From positions 1 to 54,465 of the forward strand of contig SVSR01000008.1 in assembly GCA_015064205.1 (NCBI GenBank): 54,465 nt of DNA, written 5' to 3'. Source of the DNA: Oscillospiraceae bacterium (GTDB lineage Bacteria > Bacillota > Clostridia > Oscillospirales > CAG-272). A program made the translations under genes and the position numbers. Shown here piece by piece: positions 1 through 7,068 of the stretch. A model generated the notes under the pieces. The model was not told the origin of the DNA and searched no databases. It was given only the letters and a program-made list of their open reading frames with translations. How positions within the stretch are numbered: position 1 is the first letter of the stretch; every line of letters starts with the position of its first letter.

Positions 1-695
1 TCCATTGAAAGCATTCCGAGTTTGCTTTCCAGGTCAGATGCTACCGCGTATATGAGCACCGCCGTTTTTTGCTTTTCACTTCTCAGATTGTTTTTTGCCG
101 CTGCAAAATCTCCCTGGGTGAAAACCTTGTTTGACATCAGCTCTTTAGCAAGTGTTTTATTTGAGCCGTACATTGTTGTGTTCAGTGCCCCATAGGTAAG
201 TCTTGCAAGCTCCCCTCGATTGAATGTACCTGTGCCTTTGTCTATCGCAAACTTATGAAGCGCAAATTCGTAAGCCTCTGAATAGTTGAACTGTCCGCCA
301 ACATCATCAGAGTATCCGAGTGCACGAAGTAACAGTGTCGAATACTGTCTGTGATCAATCGGTGCTGATGCACCGAACTCGGTCGCCGATATGCCTTTGG
401 CGATATTCTTTTCGTATGCATATCCGATATAGGCATCCGCCCAGCCTGCATCCTCAAACGGATGCTCATGCTCTCCTGACAGCGCCTCGTCCTCTTTGCC
501 GAGTACTCGCACCAGAAGTGTTATCGCCTCGGCTCTTGTGGGGGTTCGCTCAAGCTCATAGCCGTTGCCCGTGCCCTTGAAAAGTCCGATTTCGGCAAGT
601 GCATCTGCATATTGATTGTAATCTACAGTCTTTGCCGGCAAAGCCAGAAAGAGTACAAGCAGCACGGCTGATATGATAATAAGTCTGATTTTCAT
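1..695 (-). CDS. SLH-domain surface protein, partial (C-terminus beyond the window)
   Basis: The frame is open from the ATG at 695-693 to the left window edge, about 231 codons, so only the N-terminal part is present. Residues 1-21 form a typical signal peptide (Lys-Ile-Arg, then a hydrophobic core ending in ALPAKT). The next part resembles SLH (S-layer homology) repeats: a first unit with ALAEIGLFKGTGNGYELE and RTPTRAEAITLLVRVLG, and a second with GWADAYIGYAYEKNIAKG and an R-Q-Y-S-T-L-L-L-R-A-L-G segment. SLH modules bind secondary cell-wall polymer and hold exported proteins on the wall. A GAGGAAAA ribosome site lies just upstream. It follows the small cysteine-rich gene by 22 bp in the same direction and probably shares its promoter. 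Which enzymatic or structural module follows is unknown. Confidence 0.85.
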   Translation of the reverse strand, partial: MKIRLIIISAVLLVLFLALPAKTVDYNQYADALAEIGLFKGTGNGYELERTPTRAEAITLLVRVLGKEDEALSGEHEHPFEDAGWADAYIGYAYEKNIAKGISATEFGASAPIDHRQYSTLLLRALGYSDDVGGQFNYSEAYEFALHKFAIDKGTGTFNRGELARLTYGALNTTMYGSNKTLAKELMSNKVFTQGDFAAAKNNLRSEKQKTAVLIYAVASDLESKLGMLSM

Positions 696-717
696 TATTT
701 TCCTCTTTTCGGGCAAG

Positions 718-924
718 TTAATTAGTCTGTTTGATCGGGTATTTGCATACACCGACCTCGGGTACGCCCGATTTCAGTTCCTTGAAACAAGCATATTTGC
801 AAAACCAACAATTTGTTATCGGTTTAAGCAGGCATTGTCTGTTCATAAAATGTTCGCATACCGTTGAACGTGTTATTTTCACCGTTTTTTCGGAATGTGC
901 TGAATTTTTAGGTTCAATATTCAT
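718..924 (-). CDS. small six-cysteine protein, unrecognised
   Basis: This 68-residue protein has cysteines at 23, 31, 39, 42, 46 and 60, including the segment CWFCKYAC, and a Lys/Thr-rich N-terminus with no signal peptide. I do not recognise the family. The cysteine spacing would suit a bound metal (zinc or iron-sulfur), but a maturated peptide cannot be excluded. It is likely real: the ATG is preceded by GGGAG at good spacing, a TATAAT -10 box lies at 968-973, and the reading frame is compact and ends 22 bp before the SLH gene. It is divergent from the LytTR/GHKL two-component genes and shares the intergenic LytTR-type direct repeat, which suggests it belongs to that regulon. Confidence 0.65.
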   Translation of the reverse strand: MNIEPKNSAHSEKTVKITRSTVCEHFMNRQCLLKPITNCWFCKYACFKELKSGVPEVGVCKYPIKQTN

Positions 925-967
925 TGGTCTCTCCCAACATATTCAAAAAATGAGTATATGTGGACAG

Positions 968-1075
968 ATTATATCACATATATACAATTTAATGTAAACA
1001 TTGGAATGAAATGCATTTTCAGCGTAATGAAATGCACTATAAACTATTGAAAACTATTACCTGTTCTGTTATAAT
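968..1075. promoter_or_regulatory. divergent promoters around a LytTR-type direct repeat
   Basis: The rightward promoter is TTGAAA (1047-1052), 17 bp, TATAAT (1070-1075), feeding the response regulator. The leftward -10 is TATAAT on the minus strand at 968-973, with a poor -35 (TACATT) near 991-996. Between them AATGAAATGCA occurs twice without mismatch, at 1005-1015 and 1026-1036, a 21-bp period. AgrA/ComE-type LytTR regulators are known to bind direct repeats on the same helix face with this periodicity. The repeats lie about 9-10 bp from both -35 regions, as expected for activation in both directions. Confidence 0.75.
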
Positions 1076-1115
1076 TATATCAATAATAATTATGTTATGG
1101 AGTGGGGGGACTAAT

Positions 1116-1838
1116 TTGTTACGAATTGCAATCTGTGACGATATGCCCGATTTTCTTGCACGTGCAAACTCGTTGGTATCAGCATGGAAAAATGATCCTG
1201 AGAACGTAATTATCGAGCTTTTTTCTGACGGCGATTCACTTATCGACGTCCACATCAAAAATCCATTTGATATCATTTTACTTGACATAGTAATGCCGCT
1301 CATGAACGGAATAGACACTGCGGCACAAATAAGAAAAAACGACAAGTCGGTAAAACTCGTGTTTCTCACCTCCTCCCCCGAGTTTGCAATCGAATCATAT
1401 TCAGTGCAAGCAAACGGTTATCTCTTAAAACCCATTGACAAGGACAAGCTTTATTCATGTCTTGACCACCTGTACTCAAGCATTGCTGATAATACAAAAT
1501 ACATAATGATCAAAGATGCTGCCTCTGTACACCGAATTGAGCTTCGCTCTATCGAATACGCAGAATCTCAGGGAAAACACGTGATTTTCACCTTATATGA
1601 CTCAAGTCAAATTAAATCAAGCGAGCCCTTTTACGTTTACAATGATAAACTCACTGCTCATGACGGATTTTTCAAGTGTCACAGAAGCTATATAGTAAAC
1701 ATTTTCCGCATAAGCAAATACACTCCAAAGGAGATAACAATGCGCTCCGGTTGTCGTATTCCTATTTCCAGGAACGCACACAAAGATTTTGAAGCGGCAT
1801 ATTTTGAACTAACTTTTACAAAGGTGGGGGATGTATAA
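1116..1838 (+). CDS. LytTR-family response regulator (AgrA-like)
   Basis: This is a 240-residue two-component response regulator. Residues 1-120 are a receiver domain with acidic pair Asp8/Asp9, phospho-acceptor Asp57 (LLDIVMP), Thr85 and Lys105 (LLKPID). Residues about 140-238 form a LytTR DNA-binding domain. The TTG at 1116 is chosen as start because GTGGGGGGA precedes it, the protein then begins MLRIAICDD as is usual, and the promoter at 1047-1075 lies downstream of the earlier in-frame ATG at 1011, which therefore cannot be used from that transcript. The stop codon TAA overlaps the kinase ATG by one base, so translation is probably coupled. It likely acts on the direct repeat at 1005-1036, including autoregulation. 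Confidence 0.92.
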   Translation: MLRIAICDDMPDFLARANSLVSAWKNDPENVIIELFSDGDSLIDVHIKNPFDIILLDIVMPLMNGIDTAAQIRKNDKSVKLVFLTSSPEFAIESYSVQANGYLLKPIDKDKLYSCLDHLYSSIADNTKYIMIKDAASVHRIELRSIEYAESQGKHVIFTLYDSSQIKSSEPFYVYNDKLTAHDGFFKCHRSYIVNIFRISKYTPKEITMRSGCRIPISRNAHKDFEAAYFELTFTKVGDV

Positions 1839-3103
1839 TGACAGAACAGATTATGATACTAATTCACGGCTTGATAGTACTCTTGTTCGGTATACTTTTG
1901 TCCGCCTCCTTTGCAAATATCTCGCTTAACAAAATCAATCTTATTATTACATTTCTATTTTGCAGCATAATTGGCATACTTCAGATAATTCTTCATTTTT
2001 TTGTCAGTGAGCCTACCTTGTGGAAGATATATCCACTTATTGTGCACCTGCCTCTTATACTGTTTTTGGTGATTTTCTTTGGCAAGCGTTTGATCACCGC
2101 AATTGTTTCGGTCTTCACCTCGTATCTCCTCTGTCAGCCTGCAAAATGGTTTGGCGTACTCAGTTATGCTCTCTCTGACAATAAAATTGTGGAATACAGC
2201 GTTCGAATTGCCGTTTTGGTTCTGGTTTTCGCTATAACAATTATATTTCTATCACGCTCATTTTCGGAAATTTTCGAAAAGAATACAAAAAGCGTCTGCA
2301 TTTTTGCAATTATCCCGACAGTCTATTATGTATTCGACTATTCTACGGTTGTTTATACAAGTATCTGGCTTGACAATAACCGCATAGCTGCAGAGTTTCT
2401 GCCATTCTTTCTGTGCATTACGTTTACGATATTCTGTGTTGTATATTACAAGGAATACGAGAAAAAATCAGATGCCGAACGCAACGAGCAGCTAACACGT
2501 ATCACCGTTGAGCAGCAGGCAAAAGAGCTGGAAACAATCAAGCGAAACGAGTGCGAAATCCGTATGCTCCGTCACGATCTGCGCTTGTTTCTGAGCACAC
2601 TCGCAGTGTGTGTTGACACTGATGACAAGGAAACAGCAAGAGATCTCATAAACTCCTACACGGAGCACGTTGAAGGCACAAAAGCCAAGCGTTTTTGTGC
2701 AAATGATACTTTAAATTATGTACTTTCGGACTTTGACGCAAAATGCGAGGCACATGAAGTTAGGTTTCTCCACTCAGTCGGTATTGATAATATATCAATA
2801 AATGAGATTATGTTTTCTTCCATTCTTCTGAATGCCCTTGATAATGCCCTTAATGCAGTATTGGAGCTTCCGAAAGAACAACGCTCGGTTTCCCTTATGC
2901 TGAAGGCGGCAGACGGTAAACTTCTTATTTCGGTAAAAAATCCCATTGGCAAAAAGCCCGTCTTTTCAGACGGACTTCCGATGTCTAATAAAAAAGGCCA
3001 CGGCTACGGCACACAAAGTATCCGCTACCTGACTCATAAGCTCGGCGGTAACTGCCAATTCACCGTAAACGATGATCTTTTTGTAACAAGAGTTATAATT
3101 TAA
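1838..3103 (+). CDS. GHKL-family sensor histidine kinase (AgrC/ComD-like)
   Basis: This 421-residue protein has about six hydrophobic membrane segments in residues 5-205, then a coiled-coil-like linker (205-240) and a kinase core. His246 in RHDLR is the phospho-acceptor, NALDNALNA (332-340) is the N box and GHGYGTQSI (387-395) the G box. This is the HPK10/GHKL architecture of kinases that sense peptides, such as AgrC and ComD. It presumably phosphorylates the LytTR regulator encoded immediately upstream. No AgrB-type protease or obvious AgrD precursor is in the window, so the signal is unknown. Confidence 0.93.
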   Translation: MTEQIMILIHGLIVLLFGILLSASFANISLNKINLIITFLFCSIIGILQIILHFFVSEPTLWKIYPLIVHLPLILFLVIFFGKRLITAIVSVFTSYLLCQPAKWFGVLSYALSDNKIVEYSVRIAVLVLVFAITIIFLSRSFSEIFEKNTKSVCIFAIIPTVYYVFDYSTVVYTSIWLDNNRIAAEFLPFFLCITFTIFCVVYYKEYEKKSDAERNEQLTRITVEQQAKELETIKRNECEIRMLRHDLRLFLSTLAVCVDTDDKETARDLINSYTEHVEGTKAKRFCANDTLNYVLSDFDAKCEAHEVRFLHSVGIDNISINEIMFSSILLNALDNALNAVLELPKEQRSVSLMLKAADGKLLISVKNPIGKKPVFSDGLPMSNKKGHGYGTQSIRYLTHKLGGNCQFTVNDDLFVTRVII

Positions 3104-3115
3104 CCCATCAATCAT

Positions 3116-3137
3116 AACCACCGCTAGACCGGTGGTT
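3116..3137 (+). terminator. hairpin after the two-component genes, possible weak terminator
   Basis: AACCACCG pairs with CGGTGGTT across a 6-nt loop (3116-3123 with 3130-3137), 13 bp after the kinase stop codon. It is followed by only three T residues, so termination would be weak. The rest of 3138-3330 holds no intact gene; a decayed coding tail is listed separately. Confidence 0.4.
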
Positions 3138-3205
3138 TACACTGTCCCTAATAAGATGCTACTCTAAATCGCTTATTCTATGAGTGATTTCGGCACTTTC
3201 CTTAA

Positions 3206-3319
3206 ATTACTAATTTCCCTGATGCACTCCGCATAGCTCAGGATAAGCTTGACTGCAAAAACTTCTATATGACAAACCCGGCTTTTGACCAGGACCGCAA
3301 AAACAGAAACAACAAATAA
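3206..3319 (+). pseudogene. decayed coding tail, family unknown
   Basis: The + frame from 3206 to the TAA at 3317-3319 reads like the C-terminus of a real protein: it contains PDALRIAQDKLDCKNF followed by YMTNPAFDQDRKNRNNK. It has no start codon or ribosome site, is closed by an upstream in-frame stop at 3203-3205, and ends 11 bp before a strong terminator (3331-3356) that would have served it. I infer a gene relic whose 5' part was lost. The family was not recognised. Confidence 0.35.
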
Positions 3320-3330
3320 AATGTAAATCA

Positions 3331-3356
3331 GCCGACGGCAATCGCCGTCGGCTTTT
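3331..3356. terminator. rho-independent terminator, probably bidirectional
   Basis: A perfect 9-bp stem (GCCGACGGC / GCCGTCGGC) with a 4-nt loop is followed on the + strand by TTTT. On the minus strand it sits 4 bp after the stop of the YgjP-type gene and is followed by a T-rich stretch, so it may end both convergent transcripts. Confidence 0.8.
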
Positions 3357-3360
3357 CTAC

Positions 3361-3927
3361 TCACCTTATATTTATTTCCTTGAGCCGCCTTCTACAGATC
3401 TTCCAATCGGGGCAGACCTTTTCAAGCTCGCGGTAAAACTTTTGCGAATGGTTCGGAACCAAAAAATGCGTGAACTCGTGAAGCACCACATACTCTATAC
3501 ACTCATACGGCGCATATTTAAGCGCAGTATTAAAAGTGAGTATTCCCTTTTGGGTGTGACAGCTTCCCCAGCGCGACACCATTTTACGAAACTTTATCTG
3601 CGGATATTTTATGCCAAATGCCTCGTAGTACAGGTACGCTTTCCGGCAGAAAGTGGTTATAATCTCTCGTATTTCACTATCGTCAAAATATTCTTTTTGC
3701 TCACTCGCTTGCGCATTTTTGTATTTTTCAAGAGCACGCAGTATAAAATCCGACTTTGACAAAATAAAAGCTTCGATAGTTTTCTCAGCTACCCTCTTAT
3801 TTGCAGACACATAAATACTGCCGTCAGGCCTAATGCGAAGATTTTTGTTTTTGACCTTTTTATAAACGAGCTCGTATTTTATTAAAGTGCCGTTTAATGT
3901 GATCTCTTTTTGCACGTGCCTCACCAC
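3361..3927 (-). CDS. YgjP-type zinc metallopeptidase domain protein (DUF45)
   Basis: This 188-residue protein belongs to the YgjP/DUF45 family (PF01863), putative cytosolic gluzincin-like metalloproteases. The zinc motif HEFTH is at residues 150-154, with a third probable ligand His160 in VPNHSQKF. The upstream signature WGSC (120-123) is also characteristic. The start is uncertain: GTG at 3927 is followed by further GTG codons, and the ribosome site is weak. It lies 24 bp downstream of the aldo/keto reductase and is probably the last gene of a MATE-reductase-peptidase unit. The substrate is unknown. Confidence 0.88.
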   Translation of the reverse strand: MVRHVQKEITLNGTLIKYELVYKKVKNKNLRIRPDGSIYVSANKRVAEKTIEAFILSKSDFILRALEKYKNAQASEQKEYFDDSEIREIITTFCRKAYLYYEAFGIKYPQIKFRKMVSRWGSCHTQKGILTFNTALKYAPYECIEYVVLHEFTHFLVPNHSQKFYRELEKVCPDWKICRRRLKEINIR

Positions 3928-3951
3928 ACTTTATGTACACGATATGCTCTT

Positions 3952-4944
3952 TTAAAGAGCAACCGAGTCGATTTCATCAAGTTCTTCTTTTGTAAAACTG
4001 AGATTTTCTGTCATTCTGAGGTTTTCAAGTATCTGTTCAGGCTTTGACGCGCCGATCAGAACGCTTGTTATCCCCTCTCTGCTATATACCCACGAAAGCG
4101 CCATCTGTGCAAGAGTTTGACCTCTGTTCTGTGCTATTTTATTAAGCTTTGCTATTTTCTCAAGCATTTCAGCCGAGATAGATCTTTCGTTTAAAAATCT
4201 GCCGTCAGTTTTTACTCTGCTGTCTTCGGGGATGCCGTTCAAGTAACGGTCACTGAGAAGTCCCTGCGCAAGTGGGCTAAAAATAATCATTCCCTTTTTC
4301 TTTGCAATTGCGCTGTCAAGTATTCCGTTCTTTTCAATACCTCTGTCAAAAATGGAATATCTGTTCTGGTTGATTACGAATGGACAATGAAGCTCGTCTA
4401 AAATCTTTGCCGCTTCTTCCATGGTCTTTCCGTTATAGTTTGAAAGTCCCACGTAAAGCGCCTTACCGCTTTTTACAATGCTGTCGAGCGCCCACATTGT
4501 TTCATACAAAGGAGTATCAGCGTCCATTCGGTGATGATAGAAAATGTCAACATAGTCAAGATTCATTCTCTTAAGGCTCTGATCAATACTTGCAGTAAGA
4601 TATTTTCTACTGCCGTTATCTCCATAAGGACCGGGCCACATATAATACCCTGCTTTTGTGCTGATTATCATTTCATCACGGTAGCTTTTCAAATGCTCAC
4701 CGAGAATTTTTCCAAAGTTTGTTTCAGCACTTCCGGGCCCCGGACCATAATTGTTTGCCAAATCAAAATGTGTTATTCCGTTGTCAAAAGCAGTAAAACA
4801 CATTTTGCACATATTAGCATAGTCGGCATTCTCGCCGAAATTGTGCCATAAGCCCAAAGACACTGCCGGAAGCTTAAGTCCGCTTTCACCGCACTTTCTG
4901 TACTCGGTTAATTCATATCTTTTTTCATTGGCTGTGTATTTCAT
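3952..4944 (-). CDS. aldo/keto reductase, L-glyceraldehyde 3-phosphate reductase-like (YghZ/Gpr)
   Basis: This 330-residue protein closely follows E. coli YghZ (AKR14), which reduces L-glyceraldehyde 3-phosphate and methylglyoxal with NADPH. The AKR tetrad is visible: Asp61 and Tyr66 in FDLANNYG, Lys97 in ISTKAG, and His138 in FYHHR. The family-specific MWPGPYG and GLWHNFG segments are also present. AAAGGAG precedes the ATG by 7 bp. It lies 25 bp after the MATE exporter, so the two are likely cotranscribed. A role in detoxifying reactive aldehydes fits the context but is inferred. Confidence 0.92.
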   Translation of the reverse strand: MKYTANEKRYELTEYRKCGESGLKLPAVSLGLWHNFGENADYANMCKMCFTAFDNGITHFDLANNYGPGPGSAETNFGKILGEHLKSYRDEMIISTKAGYYMWPGPYGDNGSRKYLTASIDQSLKRMNLDYVDIFYHHRMDADTPLYETMWALDSIVKSGKALYVGLSNYNGKTMEEAAKILDELHCPFVINQNRYSIFDRGIEKNGILDSAIAKKKGMIIFSPLAQGLLSDRYLNGIPEDSRVKTDGRFLNERSISAEMLEKIAKLNKIAQNRGQTLAQMALSWVYSREGITSVLIGASKPEQILENLRMTENLSFTKEELDEIDSVAL

Positions 4945-4969
4945 AAATTTACTCCTTTATTTCTCAATG

Positions 4970-6337
4970 TCATTTTAAAGCGGGACGGTCTTCCGTAAGA
5001 TTTTTCAAAAAACTGAACACAAGCGGTGCGGAGATAAAAAATGCAAGTACATCCGCTATTGCCTGAGCCGACTGGACTCCGAAAAGACCGAAAAAGTGCG
5101 TCAATATCAGCAGAATCGGCAAAAATAATATGCCGCTTCTAAGCATTGATAAAAACGTTGCTTTTTTATTTTCTCCTATACTCTGGAAAAGCATATTGGA
5201 ACAGATTGTCAACGGATGGAAGAAAAGTGATAAAAGCTGCAGTTTCAAGCTAAGTGTACCTATCTGAATGACCATGGGATCATCACGGAACAGTCCTATC
5301 AGGTTGTTTGAAAAAAGTAATCCGACCACAACGAATACACCGAGCAACACCTCGCCTGCGCCCAATGTAAAGTAAAATGCCTTTTTAACTCTCGAATATA
5401 TACCTGCCCCATAGTTAAATGACGCAACTGGCTGAAATCCCTGACCGATTCCAAGACCTACGGCAAAGATAAAGAAGGTGATTCTGTTTACAATGGATAT
5501 TGCCGCAACGGCAGGATCTCCGCCAAGCTCGCCCGCCAGGTCGTTTAGTGTCATCGTAGAAACGCTGCTTAAGCCCTGACGGCAAAAGCTCGGAAATCCC
5601 GTTGCCATAATCTCAAATATGCCCTTAGGATTTTCTTTTATAAATTTCACACTGAGCTTACTTGCCGTTTTACCTCTGAAAAACATTGAGATCAGAATTA
5701 TAAATCCCACAACCTGAGAAAGCGCAGTAGAAAGTCCGGCGCCCGCTATACCCATATCAAAACCGAATATAAGTATCGGGTCACCTATCATATTTAAAAC
5801 ACCGCCGATAGTAAGACCTATCATAGCGAAAAATGCTTTGCCTTCATATCTTAAAATGTTATTCAGCGCAAAGCTTGTCATGGTGATGGGTGAGGCAATA
5901 AGAATATATATTCCGTATTCCTTCGCATAAGGAAGAATCGTATCTGTACTGCCAAGTAGTAGCATAAGAGGTTCTATAAATATAAGTCCCAAAACACCAA
6001 GTAGCGTACCTACGCAAAGACACGCCGCAATGCTTAAAGATGCATAAACACTTGCGCTGTGAGCATCTTTTTGTCCAAGTTTTCGTGCAATTATGCTTCC
6101 TGCTCCATGACCGAACATAAACCCGAAAGCCTGAATAATTGCCATAAGTCCAAAGACAACACCAACTGCACCGCTGGCGCTGTTACCGAGCTCGCTTACA
6201 AAATATGTATCCGCCATATTATAAATATTGGTAACGAGCATACTTATCGTTGTAGGGATACCTAACGTAATTACAAGCTTAGGTATCGGCCATGTGGTCA
6301 TTTTTTCGTATTGATTTACTGATTTACTATGATTCAT
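4970..6337 (-). CDS. MATE-family multidrug/cation exporter
   Basis: This is a 455-residue polytopic membrane protein with about twelve hydrophobic segments and the MATE pattern of two homologous halves. Typical features are the first-helix region with NIYNMADTYFVSELG, the FGHGAGSIIARKLG loop, and GQGFQPVASFNYGA in the second half. MATE proteins export drugs or metabolites in exchange for Na+ or H+. The ATG at 6337 is preferred over upstream in-frame starts because it gives the usual N-terminus and because a promoter-like TTGTAT-17-CATAAT lies at 6375-6403. An AAAAGAG ribosome site lies upstream. It probably heads a three-gene unit with the aldo/keto reductase and the metalloprotease. Confidence 0.93.
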   Translation of the reverse strand: MNHSKSVNQYEKMTTWPIPKLVITLGIPTTISMLVTNIYNMADTYFVSELGNSASGAVGVVFGLMAIIQAFGFMFGHGAGSIIARKLGQKDAHSASVYASLSIAACLCVGTLLGVLGLIFIEPLMLLLGSTDTILPYAKEYGIYILIASPITMTSFALNNILRYEGKAFFAMIGLTIGGVLNMIGDPILIFGFDMGIAGAGLSTALSQVVGFIILISMFFRGKTASKLSVKFIKENPKGIFEIMATGFPSFCRQGLSSVSTMTLNDLAGELGGDPAVAAISIVNRITFFIFAVGLGIGQGFQPVASFNYGAGIYSRVKKAFYFTLGAGEVLLGVFVVVGLLFSNNLIGLFRDDPMVIQIGTLSLKLQLLSLFFHPLTICSNMLFQSIGENKKATFLSMLRSGILFLPILLILTHFFGLFGVQSAQAIADVLAFFISAPLVFSFLKNLTEDRPALK

Positions 6338-6374
6338 TGTTTTGCTCTTTTCAATATCTTTCAATATAATGTGC

Positions 6375-6443
6375 ATTATGCGGAACAGACGGTTTAGATA
6401 CAATCCACTTTAAGTAATTGCGACACATAAGGTTTAGATGCAA
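6375..6443 (-). promoter_or_regulatory. MATE promoter with a 25-bp imperfect direct repeat
   Basis: The minus strand shows TTGTAT (6398-6403), 17 bp, CATAAT (6375-6380). The 25-bp segment covering most of this promoter (6379-6403) is repeated at 6419-6443 with 20 of 25 positions identical, exactly 40 bp apart. The shared core is GGTTTAGAT on the + strand. It may be a duplicated operator for the MATE unit. Confidence 0.5.
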
Positions 6444-6448
6444 ATAAT

Positions 6449-6928
6449 TTATTCTTTTATCCACCAACCTTGACCATCTTTAAAGCCGTTTCTTTTCATA
6501 AAGGGTTCTAACACAACAATTTGTCCTTTATCTGGTACTTCTATACCCTCGGATTTAAGTATATCAAATATCATATCTTTTAATTTATCCGCTAAAGAAA
6601 ACCACATATCAGTTTTTTCTACAGCTTTTCTATATTCTCCAGTTCCTTCATCAAAGTCATATTCTTCATCTTCTATCCACCACGCCTTATTATGAACAAC
6701 AGCAAATAGATTAGCAATATCTTTTTCTGTTTCAATTTTATCAAATATTTCATTGGCTTTTTCTATTGTCAAATCAGGTGATGGCTCTTGGCACATAACA
6801 AAAGCATATTTACTGATATCTATATCTTTCAAAATTTCACTTCCTTCCAAAGGCTTCCCCTTGAGGGGAGGCTCCGCCGCAGGCGGTGGTGAGGTGTAGA
6901 TTGCGGAGCAATCGTTATTCTTTTCCAT
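6449..6928 (-). CDS. hypothetical acidic protein with repeat-derived N-terminus
   Basis: This is a cytosolic, acidic, Trp-rich protein of about 159 residues that I do not recognise. The conserved-looking part begins around ILKDIDISKYAFVMCQEPSP and ends NGFKDGQGWWIKE. The first 27 or so residues, including the ATG at 6928 and a proline-rich TSPPPAAEPP stretch, are encoded by the palindromic repeat at 6849-6976. The frame stays open to 6964 inside the same repeat. The original 5' end therefore seems to have been replaced by the insertion. The gene is either a fusion using a start supplied by the repeat or a truncated pseudogene. Confidence 0.5.
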   Translation of the reverse strand: MEKNNDCSAIYTSPPPAAEPPLKGKPLEGSEILKDIDISKYAFVMCQEPSPDLTIEKANEIFDKIETEKDIANLFAVVHNKAWWIEDEEYDFDEGTGEYRKAVEKTDMWFSLADKLKDMIFDILKSEGIEVPDKGQIVVLEPFMKRNGFKDGQGWWIKE

Positions 6929-6976
6929 CTCATCCGTCAGCTTTCGCTGACACCTTCCCCTCAAGGGGAAGGCTTT
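6849..6976. repeat. MITE-like palindromic repeat, about 128 bp
   Basis: The ends are near-perfect inverted repeats of about 48 bp. The left arm begins AAAGGCTTCCCCTTGAGGGG; the reverse complement of the right arm begins AAAGCCTTCCCCTTGAGGGG. Each arm contains its own inner hairpins (CCCCTTGAGGGG; TCCGCCGCAGGCGG on the left, GTCAGCGAAAGCTGAC on the right) and ends in a GATGAGRTG/GGTGAGGTG box. The centre contains GATTGCGGAGCAATC, itself a hairpin. Repeats of this style are common in Clostridia genomes. No transposase is encoded and no clear target duplication is visible. Confidence 0.8.
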
Positions 6977-7068
6977 CTATTTTCGACAAAGTTCGACATA
7001 TCCATATAGTTCGTATCAAGTCAGAAATAAAAACTGCTGCTTATTCTCAATAGCTCACTCAATCAAGA

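Noticed and set aside
320-580. Plus-strand frame inside the SLH gene
   Set aside because: It is the shadow of the minus-strand SLH coding region, which has signal peptide and domain evidence.
718-924. Six-cysteine protein as an AgrD-type cyclic peptide precursor
   Set aside because: It lacks the amphipathic leader and acidic tail of AgrD, and no AgrB-like protease is encoded; left as unrecognised.
1011-1115. Longer N-terminus for the LytTR regulator starting at the ATG 1011
   Set aside because: The TTGAAA-17-TATAAT promoter at 1047-1075 lies inside it, there is no ribosome site, and the receiver domain begins properly at the TTG 1116.
3116-3137. Hairpin as the end of an IS200/IS605 element
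   Set aside because: No transposase, TnpB remnant or second end was found nearby; a weak terminator explains it as well.
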